A DNA stretch of 64,000 nt from UBA2970 sp965221075. GTDB lineage: Bacteria > Verrucomicrobiota > Verrucomicrobiia > Limisphaerales > AAA164-E04. Every line of letters starts with the position of its first letter. The first letter of the stretch is position 1. Under the pieces are notes generated by a model that saw nothing but the letters and a program-made list of their open reading frames with translations, ran no database searches and was not told the origin of the DNA. The position numbers and the translations under genes were made by a program. Where the stretch lies: assembly GCA_965221075.1 (NCBI GenBank), contig OZ244865.1:1922001-1986000 (forward strand), in the 5' to 3' direction. Shown here one piece after another: positions 17,306 to 30,142 of this stretch.

Positions 17306-18504
17306 TCGGATTCTGCTGGAACTGGCTCAAGAGCAAGCGATTCCGGGGATCCGTGCAGATCCGGCATGGCGTCCGCAAGCACCTGAACTTCCAGCGGGAT
17401 CTGCTGAGCCCGGCCGCCATCGAGGCTCTGGAAGGGGGCATGCGCAGGCTGACCGAGACTCTGCACGACTGGCCCGACCGCAAGCGTCTGGACGAGGAGA
17501 CCAGGGCGCTGGAGGCGATAGCCAGCAAGTGGCTCAAGCCCTACGCCTTCCAGGGACTGCGGGACAATGTGGAGGTCCTGCTGGTGGTGGTGACCCTCCT
17601 CATGGCCTTCCGGACCTTCTTCTTCCAGCCCATGGCCATTCCCACCGGATCGGCGCAGCCGACGCTCTACGGCATCGTGGTGGAGAACCTGAAGGAGAAG
17701 GAGGCAACGGAGCAGGCGGAGATCCCCACGGGCCTCTCCAAATGGTACCACTCCTGGGTCCGGGGCGAGTCCTACTTCCACGTCAAGGCCAGGAACGACG
17801 GACTCTTCCGGCCCAAGGACACTCAGCCGGATCGGCTCTTCCCGATGGTCAGCCGCCTGCGGTTCTACATCGGCGAGGAGATGTACACCCTCTGGTTTCC
17901 TCCGGCCCGCAACGGCTTCTGGCGGGAGGCCGGCCTGCGGACCAACATGTACTTCAAGAAGGGAGAGGACATCCTCAAGGTGAAGGTCGACAGCGGCGAC
18001 CACCTGTTCGTCAACCGCCTGATCTACAACTTCCGGCGGCCCCGGCGCGGAGAGACCATCGTGTTCCGGTCAACCGGGCTTCCCGGCCTGACTGCCAATA
18101 CGCACTACATCAAGCGTCTGGTGGCCCTGGGAGGCGAGAAGGTTTCCATCGGAGACGATCGCCGCATCCGCATCGACGGGGAGGCCCTGGACGCCTCCCA
18201 TCCCGGCTTCGAGCTGGTCTACGACTTCGATCCCGACGGGCCTCCCAGAGTCAGCGCCTACTCCGGGCACGTCAACAACGAGATCGGCAGGAAGTATCTC
18301 AACAGCAGCCAGCTGGCTCCTCTCTTCGAGAACGAGGAGGCGGTCTACCAGGTGGATCCGGACCACTACATGACCTTTGGTGACAACACCCTCAACAGCC
18401 GCGACAGCCGCGCCTGGGGCTCCATACCCAGGGAGAAGGTGATTGGCCGCTCCTCGTTCGTCTTCTGGCCCGTCACCGACCGGTTCGGCTGGCATGTGCG
18501 ATGA
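17302..18504 (+). CDS. lepB: Signal peptidase I, long form with insert
   Basis: A 400-residue membrane-bound leader peptidase. The ATG overlaps the lepA stop by 4 nt. A hydrophobic anchor (VEVLLVVVTLLMAFRTFFF) spans about 88-107. Box B is PTGSAQPTL with nucleophile S117; the residue after Ser is Ala, where Met is usual. The general base is K271 in HYIKRLVALGG. Box E is GDNTLNSRDSRAWG near 357-370. About 150 residues lie between the Ser and Lys boxes, far more than in E. coli, giving a large extra domain (about 125-260) containing YFKKGEDILKVKVDSGDHLFVNR. Long signal peptidases occur in Bacteroidota and Verrucomicrobia. Activity is predicted since Ser and Lys are both intact. Confidence 0.92.
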   Translation: MIGFCWNWLKSKRFRGSVQIRHGVRKHLNFQRDLLSPAAIEALEGGMRRLTETLHDWPDRKRLDEETRALEAIASKWLKPYAFQGLRDNVEVLLVVVTLLMAFRTFFFQPMAIPTGSAQPTLYGIVVENLKEKEATEQAEIPTGLSKWYHSWVRGESYFHVKARNDGLFRPKDTQPDRLFPMVSRLRFYIGEEMYTLWFPPARNGFWREAGLRTNMYFKKGEDILKVKVDSGDHLFVNRLIYNFRRPRRGETIVFRSTGLPGLTANTHYIKRLVALGGEKVSIGDDRRIRIDGEALDASHPGFELVYDFDPDGPPRVSAYSGHVNNEIGRKYLNSSQLAPLFENEEAVYQVDPDHYMTFGDNTLNSRDSRAWGSIPREKVIGRSSFVFWPVTDRFGWHVR

Positions 18505-18508
18505 GGGG

Positions 18509-18526
18509 CGGCGCCCAGCCGTTTTT
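18509..18526 (+). terminator. Candidate intrinsic terminator of lepA-lepB
   Basis: CGGC (18509-18512) pairs with GCCG (18518-18521) across a GCCCA loop and is followed by five T residues, starting 5 nt after the lepB stop. The stem is short, so it is a weak candidate. Confidence 0.4.
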
Positions 18527-18719
18527 CGCACAATGCACGTTATATTTAATCCGGAAATGGAGCCGCCTTCCCCTGGTTTTTCCAGGATAAATCGGCCTGT
18601 CTCCTTGAGAAGCTGGACGGTCTGGCCTGCCTCGGTTCGGCTGCCAGGCCGCTCTTCCTCATGGACATCGCAGCGCGCCTGACTAGGCGCAGCCCCTGGG
18701 ATCCGCTGCGATCCGCTTC

Positions 18720-19694
18720 TCAGGCGGAAGCAGGAACGTTCCTCTGCCAGGCGACGATGTCCTCGAGAATGTCGGCCAGGCCAAGCGAAGGCGTGAAGCC
18801 GATGCTCGCCCGGATCTTGTCCAGGGAGGGCACGCGATGCGGCATGTCCTCGAAGCCCTCTCCGTAGGCCCTCTCGTAGGGGATGTGCCCGATGGCCGAG
18901 GAGGAGCCCGTAATCTCGACGATCCTGCGGGCCAGGTCGTTGATGGACACCTGCTCCCGGCTTCCGATGTTGAACACGCCGCCGGCGCACTCGGGCCGGT
19001 CCATCAAGGCCACAAGGGCCGCTACGGCGTCCTTGACATGGCAGAAGCACCGGGTCTGCCGCCCGTCCCCGTAGACGCTCAGCGGCTCTCCGGCCAGCGC
19101 CTGCTTCACAAGCCTGGGGATCACCATTCCGTAGCGGCCGGTCTGCCGCGGGCCCACGGTATTGAACAGGCGGGCCACCACCACCGGAAGCCCGGTCTCG
19201 TGCCAGTAGGCCATGGCGAGGAACTCGTCCAGGGCCTTGGCGCAGGCGTAGGCCCAGCGGCGGTGGACCGGGGGCCCGATCACGCTGTCGTCCTCCTCGG
19301 CGAAGGGCAGCCGGGTCGACTTGCCGTAGACTTCCGAAGTGGAGGTGAGCAGGACCGGAACCCGGTATCGTGCGCAGATTCCGAAGACCACCGAGGCTCC
19401 GTTGATGTTGGTATCGATGGTGCGGACGGGCTCCTCGATGATCAGCTTGACTCCAACTGCCGAAGCCAGGTGGTAGACCCGGTCGGCGTCCTTGACGCAC
19501 TCGGTGACCAGCGAGGGATCGGTCACGCTGCCGTAGACGAACCGGAAGCGCTCGTGCTTCTCGATCTCCCGCAGGTTGCGGTGGGAGCCCGTGGACAGGT
19601 CGTCCAGCACGGTCACCGAGTCCCCCTGCCCCAGCAAGCGCTCGGCCAGGTGCGAGCCGATGAAGCCGGCGCCGCCGGTGACCAGGTGCCGCAT
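18720..19694 (-). CDS. NAD-dependent sugar epimerase/dehydratase
   Basis: A 324-residue extended short-chain dehydrogenase. It shows the Rossmann motif GGAGFIGSH (residues 7-15), STSEVYG around 117, the catalytic pair YACAK near 149-153, and FNTVGPRQTGRYGMVIPR. These fit nucleotide-sugar 4-epimerases or UDP-glucuronate decarboxylases; the exact substrate cannot be fixed from sequence. It would supply activated sugars for a surface polysaccharide. It starts 2 bp after the end of the upstream CotH-type gene on the same strand, so they share a transcript, though no glycosyltransferase is nearby. Confidence 0.88.
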   Translation of the reverse strand: MRHLVTGGAGFIGSHLAERLLGQGDSVTVLDDLSTGSHRNLREIEKHERFRFVYGSVTDPSLVTECVKDADRVYHLASAVGVKLIIEEPVRTIDTNINGASVVFGICARYRVPVLLTSTSEVYGKSTRLPFAEEDDSVIGPPVHRRWAYACAKALDEFLAMAYWHETGLPVVVARLFNTVGPRQTGRYGMVIPRLVKQALAGEPLSVYGDGRQTRCFCHVKDAVAALVALMDRPECAGGVFNIGSREQVSINDLARRIVEITGSSSAIGHIPYERAYGEGFEDMPHRVPSLDKIRASIGFTPSLGLADILEDIVAWQRNVPASA

Positions 19695-19696
19695 CC

Positions 19697-21601
19697 TCAG
19701 TAGAGGCCGTCGGCCCGCAGCTGCTCGATCACCTCATGCTCCCGGCCGGTGATCACATGGTCGACGATCCACTCGATGCGCTGGGCCCAGTCCTCCCGGG
19801 TGTAGGGCTCGCCCTGGCCCCGCAGCGAGGCGTCCCCCCAGCGGGCCGAATGGGCGATGATGGCCTTGTCGATGCTCTCGGCCCGGGCCCGGAAGCGGGC
19901 GACGCTGGGAGCGGTGGTCAGGGCCCCCTCCCCGGTCAGGTGCTTGCGCGCCAGCTGGGCGAAGCGGCGGCGGTAGTGGGGATGGGAGGATAGATCCTGG
20001 TGCAGCCACTGGGGGTTGCTGAACTCGAAGACGTCCTGGTTGTGGCTGTGGAAGGGCCCGGTCCGGTCCTTGCTGCTGTCCGGAGTGCCCAGGGTGTGCT
20101 CGGCGTCGTGGATGAAGAACCGGAAGCCGTCCCAGCCGTTCCGGTTGCGGACGGCGTACCAGTTGTTGGAGCGCCGGTTGCCCATGAACTGCGAGAGGGG
20201 AGCGTCCGTGTTTCCCGAGTAGAAGATGATCAGCATGTAGCTGATCAGGTTGTCGATGTCCACCAGGGCGGGCTTGCCGCTGGGTTCCGATAGGCTCTCG
20301 TCCAGGCCCGTCAGCCGGGCGTAGCGGGCGTCGTCGGGATCCCCGGACAGCCGGCGGGCCTCCGTCCACAGCTCCCTCCAGGCCTTCGTGTCGCCGTCGG
20401 TTGCCTCCAGGGTGTACCCGCCGCTGTAGTTGCTGGTCTTGATGGTGTCGTAGTCGTCCCGATCGGCTCCGAAGTAGGTGGCTCCGAAGGCCGCCTCGGG
20501 CCGTTCCTGGGTCATGTAGATGCCCCAGTACTGGCCGTTGAGGAAGAGGTGGAAGTAGCGGCTGCGGGTGTAGGGCAAGCCCATGTCCCGCTGGGTGTCC
20601 CGGCAGAAAACATCCCGGACCAGGGTGTTGTGGGTGCCGTAGAACCGGTCGCTCCTCCGGGCCCAGGAGTAGTTCTGGGAGGTCCGCAGATCCACCTTGT
20701 CGAAGCGGTCGGCGCCCTCGCCGCCGAAGAGGGGGAACTGCAGCTTCCCCGCCCCGTACTTCCTGCGGAAGAAGAGGCGGAAGGAATGCTTCAGTGTGCG
20801 CGGGCTGCGGGAGAATCCGCCTCGGATGCGGACCCCGGCGTTTGCCTGGATCCCCTCCCCGCCCCGGGAGGCGATCCATTCGAAGGAGGCGAACCGCTCC
20901 CATTGCTTTCCCTGTCCGTTGGGGTAGGTGTAGATGCCGTAGCCGGGATGGGTCAGGTTCCCCTGGGGAGTGACCAGGGAGACGGTGGCGATCTGGGAGA
21001 ATGCCTCCTTCCATGCACTGGACGGGTAGCGCTCGACGATGCGGGGATCGAGGCCGTAGTCCAGGCGCTTGCCGTTGACGGATCCCTCCGGCCATCCCCT
21101 CCCAAGGGCCGCGTTCCGGTCCTGACGGAGCACGTCCTCCAGAAAGATCCAGCTGCGGGTGACGGGGATGGACCATCCCCTTCCAGGCTCCCGGGCCACC
21201 GCGGTGACGCTGGTGGTTTCGCTGATCCGGATCCCCCCGCCGTAGAGCATCCCCCTCGGCCCCCCCTCCTCGCCGGGAGGGCGGGGATGGGTGCCGTCGC
21301 GGGTGAACCAGATCTCCGCTTCGGGATGCTCGGCTTCCAGCTGGAGAACGAAGGGAGCCTCCCGGTATCCGTGCGGATGGCTGAACTCCGGCTCCCGGGA
21401 GAGGCTACCTCTCTCCTCGTAGGAGGGAAACGTGGCATGCGCCTCCTCGATGCCTCTCGGGAAGGCTTGACGGGGAATGAAGCGCTCCTCCCAGGCGGGC
21501 TGGGGAGGGTGCCCGGCCGGGCGAAGCAGGGCGGGGAGAAATATGATCGCGGAGACAACAACCAGCCAGGCCAGGAAAATGAACAGCAGAAACCGCTTCA
21601 T
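19697..21601 (-). CDS. CotH-family protein with N-terminal CHB_HEX-type domain
   Basis: A 634-residue exported or membrane-anchored protein. MKRFLLFIFLAWLVVVSAII is a signal peptide or anchor. Residues about 80-155 resemble the chitobiase/beta-hexosaminidase C-terminal repeat (EAEIWFTRDGTHP, then a strand ending ISETTSVTAVA). The large remainder matches the CotH fold: RIRGGFSRSP near 255, SFRLFFRRKYG, DLRTSQNYSW, and GIYMTQERP near 360. It also has the DNLISYMLI and FRFFIHDAEHTLG stretches seen in bacterial CotH proteins. Characterised CotH proteins are atypical secretory protein kinases; bacterial ones outside spore formers have unknown targets. Translationally close to the epimerase gene downstream and 18 bp from the M28 peptidase gene upstream. 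Confidence 0.8.
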   Translation of the reverse strand: MKRFLLFIFLAWLVVVSAIIFLPALLRPAGHPPQPAWEERFIPRQAFPRGIEEAHATFPSYEERGSLSREPEFSHPHGYREAPFVLQLEAEHPEAEIWFTRDGTHPRPPGEEGGPRGMLYGGGIRISETTSVTAVAREPGRGWSIPVTRSWIFLEDVLRQDRNAALGRGWPEGSVNGKRLDYGLDPRIVERYPSSAWKEAFSQIATVSLVTPQGNLTHPGYGIYTYPNGQGKQWERFASFEWIASRGGEGIQANAGVRIRGGFSRSPRTLKHSFRLFFRRKYGAGKLQFPLFGGEGADRFDKVDLRTSQNYSWARRSDRFYGTHNTLVRDVFCRDTQRDMGLPYTRSRYFHLFLNGQYWGIYMTQERPEAAFGATYFGADRDDYDTIKTSNYSGGYTLEATDGDTKAWRELWTEARRLSGDPDDARYARLTGLDESLSEPSGKPALVDIDNLISYMLIIFYSGNTDAPLSQFMGNRRSNNWYAVRNRNGWDGFRFFIHDAEHTLGTPDSSKDRTGPFHSHNQDVFEFSNPQWLHQDLSSHPHYRRRFAQLARKHLTGEGALTTAPSVARFRARAESIDKAIIAHSARWGDASLRGQGEPYTREDWAQRIEWIVDHVITGREHEVIEQLRADGLY

Positions 21602-21619
21602 GCCCGTAGGCCGCTGCCG

Positions 21620-24511
21620 CTACCTGGCCCTGGGAACGATTCCCAGGACGATTTCCTCCTCTCCCCTGCGGACCACGATCCGGGCCTCCTCTCCCGCCTT
21701 CAGAGAGTCGAGGGCGTAGGTGTAGTCGTAGATGTTGGCGATCTTCCTGCCTGCCAGCCGCACTATGACGTCTCCCGCCTCGATGCCCGCTTCGTCGGCG
21801 GGCCCTCCTCCCTGCACTCCCGAGAGCTTCACCCCCTCCACCTCGGAGACGTAGTCGGGGATGGTTCCAAGATAGATGCGCATCTGCTCCCGGCTTCCCC
21901 CCGAAACCTGGCTGCGGTCAACCTTCACGAAGTCCGGAGGCGGCGCATCCCCTGCCAGATCCAGGGCCAGCTGCCGGGAGAAGCGGCTGATCCGGGTCAG
22001 TCCCAGATAGTTGATCCGGTCCGGAGTGTCGGTAGGCCGGTGGTAGTCCTCGTGGCTGCCGGTGAAGAAGTTGAGGATCGGGACCTCGTGGTTGTAGAAG
22101 ACCATCGCGTCGGTGGGCAGGTAGGGATCCTCGCCCAGGGTCAGGTCGAACCCGGCGGCCACGTTCCTGCGCTCGATCAGATCCCTCCAGGCGGCCGAGG
22201 AGCCCACCCCCTGAAGCACCAGGCGGTTCTCTCTCAGGCGCCCCACCATGTCGAAGTTCAGGTAGGCGACGGCTGCGTCCAGCGAGCGCTCGTGCTCCTC
22301 GGCGAAGCGGGTCGAGCCCACCAGCCCGATCTCCTCCCCGGACCAAAGGGCGAAGAGGATCCCTCGCCGGAAGGCCTCCGGCCTCTCCTCCCGGTGGGAG
22401 GCGAGGCTGGCGGCCAGCTCCAGCACCACCGAGGAGCCGGAGGCGTTGTCGTCGGCTCCGTAGTGGATCGAGCCCTCCTCCCCCTTGCGCTGCAGCGAGC
22501 TCGAGTCCCCTCTGCCCAGGTGATCCATGTGTGCGCCGACGATCAGGAATTCGCCGCTGCCGCCGCTGGGAGGAAGGTAGCCGAGGACGTTCACGTCGGT
22601 GCCCTTCTCCCTGCGGACTCTGGTCCCCAGGGCCAGGACGGCTCCGGGGATCTCGAATCCGCCGATGGCGTGGGGATTCTCCTTGTCGAGGGAGGCCTGC
22701 ACCTCGCCGAGATCCCTGCCGGCCAGGGATAGCAGCCATTGCGCCGTCTCCCCGCTGATCGAGGCTGCCAGAATGTCCGAGGTGGCTGGACTGCGGTCGT
22801 AGAAGTGCGGAACCAGTTCGCCGGATCTGGGGGAGCTGGGGCCCGAGACCACCAGGATCGCCTTGGCTCCCCTCTCCCGGGCCTGCATGGCCTTGTAGCG
22901 CAGGCCCGCGTACCTGTTGAGGACCTGACGCCGCTCGGGAGACACCTCCTCGGGCACGTAGCGGAGCACGATCACGATCCGGTCCCGGACATCCAGTCCG
23001 GCGTAGGAGTCGTACCCCTCGCCCAGGGGCCCGGGCACATGGAGGCCGTATCCGGCGAACACCGCTCCCTCCCCCTCCCATTCGCCATCCTGGGTGAAGG
23101 AGAGGGGCCGGAAGTCCCTCTCCACCTCGAAGCTCCGTGCCTCCGCCTCTCCCTCGGCCCGGATCTCCAGCCGGTTGCCCTCCCCGGCAGTCTCCACTTT
23201 CCGGGTGAATTCGAAGGAGTGGGTGTAGCGCGGTGGCAGCCCTACGCCGGCCAGGCCCGCCTGGCGGAAGCGCTCGACGGCGTAGCCGGCGGCCCGCCGG
23301 TAGCCTTCTGAGCCGGTGGCCCGCCCCTCCAGCTCCTCGGAGGCGAGGAAGCCGACATGGGAGCGGTGGTCGGAGAGGCGGATCTCGGGACTCAGGGCGG
23401 GAGCCTCCGGCTCGCCGGCCCCGGCCCGTCGCGGGGATTCCGAAAGGAGCTGCAGGGCCCGCTCGTGGCTCCACCGGCCCAGGTAGAGCTGGGAGCGTCC
23501 GGCCGGGTTGCGGTTGGAGGTCCAGCACAGGGACCGGCCGTCGGGGGAGAACACCGGCAGCCCGTCGAAACCGTCGGAGTCGGTGACCCGGACCGGCTCC
23601 CTCTCCCCTTCCCGATCCACCAGGTAGAGCTCGAAGTTCCCGAAGCCCTGCTTGTTGGAGGCGAAGATGGCGTAGGCGCCCGAGGGATGGAAGTAGGGGG
23701 CCCAGGACATGGACTGGAAGTCGGTCAGGCGGCGCTCCCCGGTCCCGTCGATCCGCATGGTGTGGATGTCGGCCACCATCCCGGTCTTGTCGAAGCGGCG
23801 CCACACGACATGCTCCCCGCCCGGAAGGAAGAAGGGCCCCCCGTCGTAGCCCGGGGAGTCGGTCAGCCGGCGGAGCCCGCTCCCGTCGGCGTTCATGATC
23901 CAGAGGTCTCCGAAGTAGGCGGGATCGGTCTCGTAGATCCTCCGCTCCTCCTCCGTGAGTTCTTCCAGCGGATAGGCGCCGCGCAGGGAGCAGAACACGA
24001 TCTTGCTGCCGTCGGGGGAATAGGCCGCCTCGGCGTCGTATCCGGGGGCGCTGGTCAGCCTCTCGATCCGGGAGCCGTCCCGCCTGGCGGTGAAGATGTC
24101 CATCGCCGGGTCGTAGTCCCAGGAATAGCGCCGGCTCCGGCCCGAGGCCCGGAACTCCAGCTCCGCCTCCTGCTTCTCCCGGGCCTGGCCGTCCAGGTGC
24201 GTCGAGGCGAAGAGCACCCGGTCGGTTCCCGGCTGGAAGAAGGCGCAGGTGGTCTTGCCCACGCCCGGCGAGACCCGCCGGGTGTCCCCGCTTTCCAGAT
24301 CCAGGATGTATATCTGGTAGAAGGGATTGTCCGGCTCGCGCTCGCTCTGGAAGATCAGGTGACGTCCGTCGGGGGAGAAGTACCCCTCGCCGCTGCGCTT
24401 GCCGGAGTAGGTCAGCTGACGGACCGAATCCAGGACCGGCTCCGATCCCCGGGCCTCCAAGCCCAGAATCCCGATCCAGAGCAGTAAGGCTGCGCACCTT
24501 GTTGGCTTCAT
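21620..24511 (-). CDS. Secreted TolB-like propeller + M28 metallopeptidase + PDZ protein
   Basis: A 963-residue exported protein. The start is the ATG at 24511 (MKPTRCAALLLWIG), giving a signal peptide ending near ARGSEP. Residues about 25-375 hold repeated WD40-like PD40 blades (YFSPDGRHLIFQS, AYSPDGSKIVFCS, VFSPDGRSLCWTS). An M28 peptidase with an inserted PA-like domain occupies about 390-860. Zinc ligands fit HMDHLG (H661-H664), GADDNASG, GEEIG near 732, NFDMVG and a late H in GSHEDYH. A PDZ domain forms the last 100 residues (GPADEAGIEAGDVIVRL). I infer an extracytoplasmic aminopeptidase that uses the propeller to gate or hold substrate. It lies 55 bp downstream of the DPP-IV fusion gene, pointing to a peptide-degradation operon. 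Confidence 0.88.
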   Translation of the reverse strand: MKPTRCAALLLWIGILGLEARGSEPVLDSVRQLTYSGKRSGEGYFSPDGRHLIFQSEREPDNPFYQIYILDLESGDTRRVSPGVGKTTCAFFQPGTDRVLFASTHLDGQAREKQEAELEFRASGRSRRYSWDYDPAMDIFTARRDGSRIERLTSAPGYDAEAAYSPDGSKIVFCSLRGAYPLEELTEEERRIYETDPAYFGDLWIMNADGSGLRRLTDSPGYDGGPFFLPGGEHVVWRRFDKTGMVADIHTMRIDGTGERRLTDFQSMSWAPYFHPSGAYAIFASNKQGFGNFELYLVDREGEREPVRVTDSDGFDGLPVFSPDGRSLCWTSNRNPAGRSQLYLGRWSHERALQLLSESPRRAGAGEPEAPALSPEIRLSDHRSHVGFLASEELEGRATGSEGYRRAAGYAVERFRQAGLAGVGLPPRYTHSFEFTRKVETAGEGNRLEIRAEGEAEARSFEVERDFRPLSFTQDGEWEGEGAVFAGYGLHVPGPLGEGYDSYAGLDVRDRIVIVLRYVPEEVSPERRQVLNRYAGLRYKAMQARERGAKAILVVSGPSSPRSGELVPHFYDRSPATSDILAASISGETAQWLLSLAGRDLGEVQASLDKENPHAIGGFEIPGAVLALGTRVRREKGTDVNVLGYLPPSGGSGEFLIVGAHMDHLGRGDSSSLQRKGEEGSIHYGADDNASGSSVVLELAASLASHREERPEAFRRGILFALWSGEEIGLVGSTRFAEEHERSLDAAVAYLNFDMVGRLRENRLVLQGVGSSAAWRDLIERRNVAAGFDLTLGEDPYLPTDAMVFYNHEVPILNFFTGSHEDYHRPTDTPDRINYLGLTRISRFSRQLALDLAGDAPPPDFVKVDRSQVSGGSREQMRIYLGTIPDYVSEVEGVKLSGVQGGGPADEAGIEAGDVIVRLAGRKIANIYDYTYALDSLKAGEEARIVVRRGEEEIVLGIVPRAR

Positions 24512-24566
24512 TGGCGCTGGCGGCCGATGCGGCCCGGAGGGACGCCGCCCTCCGCTGCCTCCGGCC

Positions 24567-28259
<3,693 letters not shown>

Positions 28260-28343
28260 CCGTTCAGAAAAACAGCGGCGGAAGGGGTTAGCAAGCCGCA
28301 ATTGGAAGGCTGGAGACCCCCTGGCGCAGGGCCTCTCCCGAGC

Positions 28344-28706
28344 CTACCTGCCCGGGTTGCGGGAACCCTTCTTCCCGGAGCGGGGAGGACCGGGCTTCTT
28401 CTTGGAACGGGAAGGCCTGCCCTTGGCGGCCTTCTTTCCCGAAGCCTTCCGGTCCCGCTTCGGCTTGGCAAGGTCCGGGGGCCCGGCCTTCGGCTTGGCA
28501 CGGGCCGAGGCGGAGGGCTTGAGGGCGCCGGCGGAGCGGACGGAAGGGCCGGGCTCCGTCCAGCGGCTGCGCACGAGGGCCTGCTCGGCCTCCAGCCAGT
28601 GCTCCTGGTCGCGTCCCTCGGGGCGTCCCTCCCGCTCCCACCGGTAGTAGGCCTCCCTCCGGATCTCCTCGGGTGAGGGCGGCAGGCGGTCCTTGGACTG
28701 GCTCAT
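28344..28706 (-). CDS. DUF2934 protein with histone-H1-like Lys/Ala/Pro tail
   Basis: A 120-residue protein. Residues about 12-45 match DUF2934 (IRREAYYRWEREGRPEGRDQ, then HWLEAE). From about 60 onward it is a disordered basic tail of Lys, Ala, Pro, Ser and Arg repeats, similar to the tails of bacterial H1-like proteins. DUF2934 proteins have no established role; the basic tail suggests nucleic-acid binding. There is no signal peptide, unlike its exported neighbours. It lies 37 bp after the sulfatase gene and 84 bp before the DPP-IV fusion, all on the minus strand. Confidence 0.8.
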   Translation of the reverse strand: MSQSKDRLPPSPEEIRREAYYRWEREGRPEGRDQEHWLEAEQALVRSRWTEPGPSVRSAGALKPSASARAKPKAGPPDLAKPKRDRKASGKKAAKGRPSRSKKKPGPPRSGKKGSRNPGR

Positions 28707-28743
28707 GGATTCTCTGGCTCCCGGCTCGGGGCCTGGGCCCCGG

Positions 28744-30132
28744 TCAACGCTCGTATAGGGCCTTGTAGTGGCCGCACCGCAGGCGGAGGGACATGAGGAC
28801 CCCGGCCAGATCCTCGTGTTCCGCCAGGTTCCTGCGCTGCAGCGGATCCTCGTGCAGGTCGTGCAGGAACTCGAAGGGCGGGTCCTGCTCGAAGTAGCGG
28901 GCGTAGACGAAGCGTCCGGCCCTCACCCCCTCCCACTTGGGGATCCGGGGATGGTCGAAGAGGTGCTCGCAGAAGAAGTCGCTGCGCCAGTCCTCCACCG
29001 GACGCGCCTCGGCCAGGGGGCGCAGCGAGCGCCCCTGCCATTCCTCCGGGATCTCCACGCCGGCGTAGTCCAGCAGGGTGGACGGGATGTCGATGTTGAG
29101 GGCCATGCGCTCGATCACCCGCGAGGAGAGCTCCCCGGGAAGGCGGGGATCGTGGAGGATGAGGGGCACCCTCAGGGACTCCTCGTAGTGCGACCACTTG
29201 CCGGCGAAGCCCCGAGAGCCCTTGTAGTAGCCGTTGTCCCCGGTGAAGATCACGATGGTCTCCTCCCTCAGCCCCAGCCGCTCCAGCGCCGCCAGGATCC
29301 GTCCGGCGGCATGGTCGAGCCCCGAGATCATGCGGTAGTAGGCCTTCACGTTCCTCTGGTACTTCTCGGGGGTGTCCCAGCGCCAGAAGTACCGGTCCCG
29401 GTTGAGGGACTCCTTGAGGAATGCGGGCTGGGATTCGAAGTCCTCGGGACGGGAGAGGCGGGGAGGCGGAATCTCCAGGTCCTCGTAGAGGCCGTCCACC
29501 GCCCTGGGCCAGGGATAGTGGTCCTCCTTGTCGCCGTCCTCGGCGTGGGCCGCGTTGAAGCTGACCGACAGGCAGAAGGGCCTGCCGGGATCCCGCCGCT
29601 CGAGGAACTCGATGGCCCGGTCGCCGGTGATCTCGGTCAGGTGCCGGAGCGAGCCGTCCTCCTGCATCTTGAAGTAGGGGCTCCGGCCGAGCGGCACGAA
29701 GGAGTCGAACATGGCGTCGATGTCCTCCCGGGCGGCCCGGATCCCGAACTTCCCCACGAAGCCGGTCTGATATCCGGCCTGGCGCAGCAGGCGGGGATAG
29801 CTGGCCTGCGCCAGGGACGGAGCCAGGGGAGGCGTGCCGAAGGTGTAGCCGTGGGTGCGCTCGGTCAGCCCGGTGAAGAGGGAGGCCCGGCTGGCGGCGC
29901 AGATGGAGGTGGTGACGAAGGCCTGGCTGAACCGCACCCCCTGCCGGCTCAGGCGATCCAGGTGCGGGGTCCGGAGGACCGGATGGCCGGCGCAGCCCAG
30001 GAAGTCGTTGCGGTGGTCGTCGGAGAGCAGGAAGAGCAGGCTGGGCCGCTGCTCCCCCGCCGCCGAGCAGCAGGCAATGAGCAGCAGGAGCCACCCACAT
30101 CCCCGGATCGTCCTCATGCCTCCCGGTCCCAT
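28744..30132 (-). CDS. Secreted sulfatase (alkaline phosphatase superfamily)
   Basis: A 462-residue type I sulfatase. The formylglycine-forming Cys is C78 in SICAASRASL, matching C-x-[SAP]-x-R with Ala at the third position. The metal-binding DD (LLSDDHRND, near 37-38) and a late GDNGYYKGSRGFAGK motif are present. The signal peptide is GCGWLLLLIACCSAAG. Start 30132 has GGAGG 4 nt upstream; an ATG at 30117 is a possible alternative. Enzymes of this type release sulfate from sugars of algal or animal glycans after maturation by a formylglycine-generating enzyme, which is not in this window. It ends a run of minus-strand exported proteins. Confidence 0.9.
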   Translation of the reverse strand: MGPGGMRTIRGCGWLLLLIACCSAAGEQRPSLLFLLSDDHRNDFLGCAGHPVLRTPHLDRLSRQGVRFSQAFVTTSICAASRASLFTGLTERTHGYTFGTPPLAPSLAQASYPRLLRQAGYQTGFVGKFGIRAAREDIDAMFDSFVPLGRSPYFKMQEDGSLRHLTEITGDRAIEFLERRDPGRPFCLSVSFNAAHAEDGDKEDHYPWPRAVDGLYEDLEIPPPRLSRPEDFESQPAFLKESLNRDRYFWRWDTPEKYQRNVKAYYRMISGLDHAAGRILAALERLGLREETIVIFTGDNGYYKGSRGFAGKWSHYEESLRVPLILHDPRLPGELSSRVIERMALNIDIPSTLLDYAGVEIPEEWQGRSLRPLAEARPVEDWRSDFFCEHLFDHPRIPKWEGVRAGRFVYARYFEQDPPFEFLHDLHEDPLQRRNLAEHEDLAGVLMSLRLRCGHYKALYER

Positions 30133-30142
30133 CGGGCCTCCG

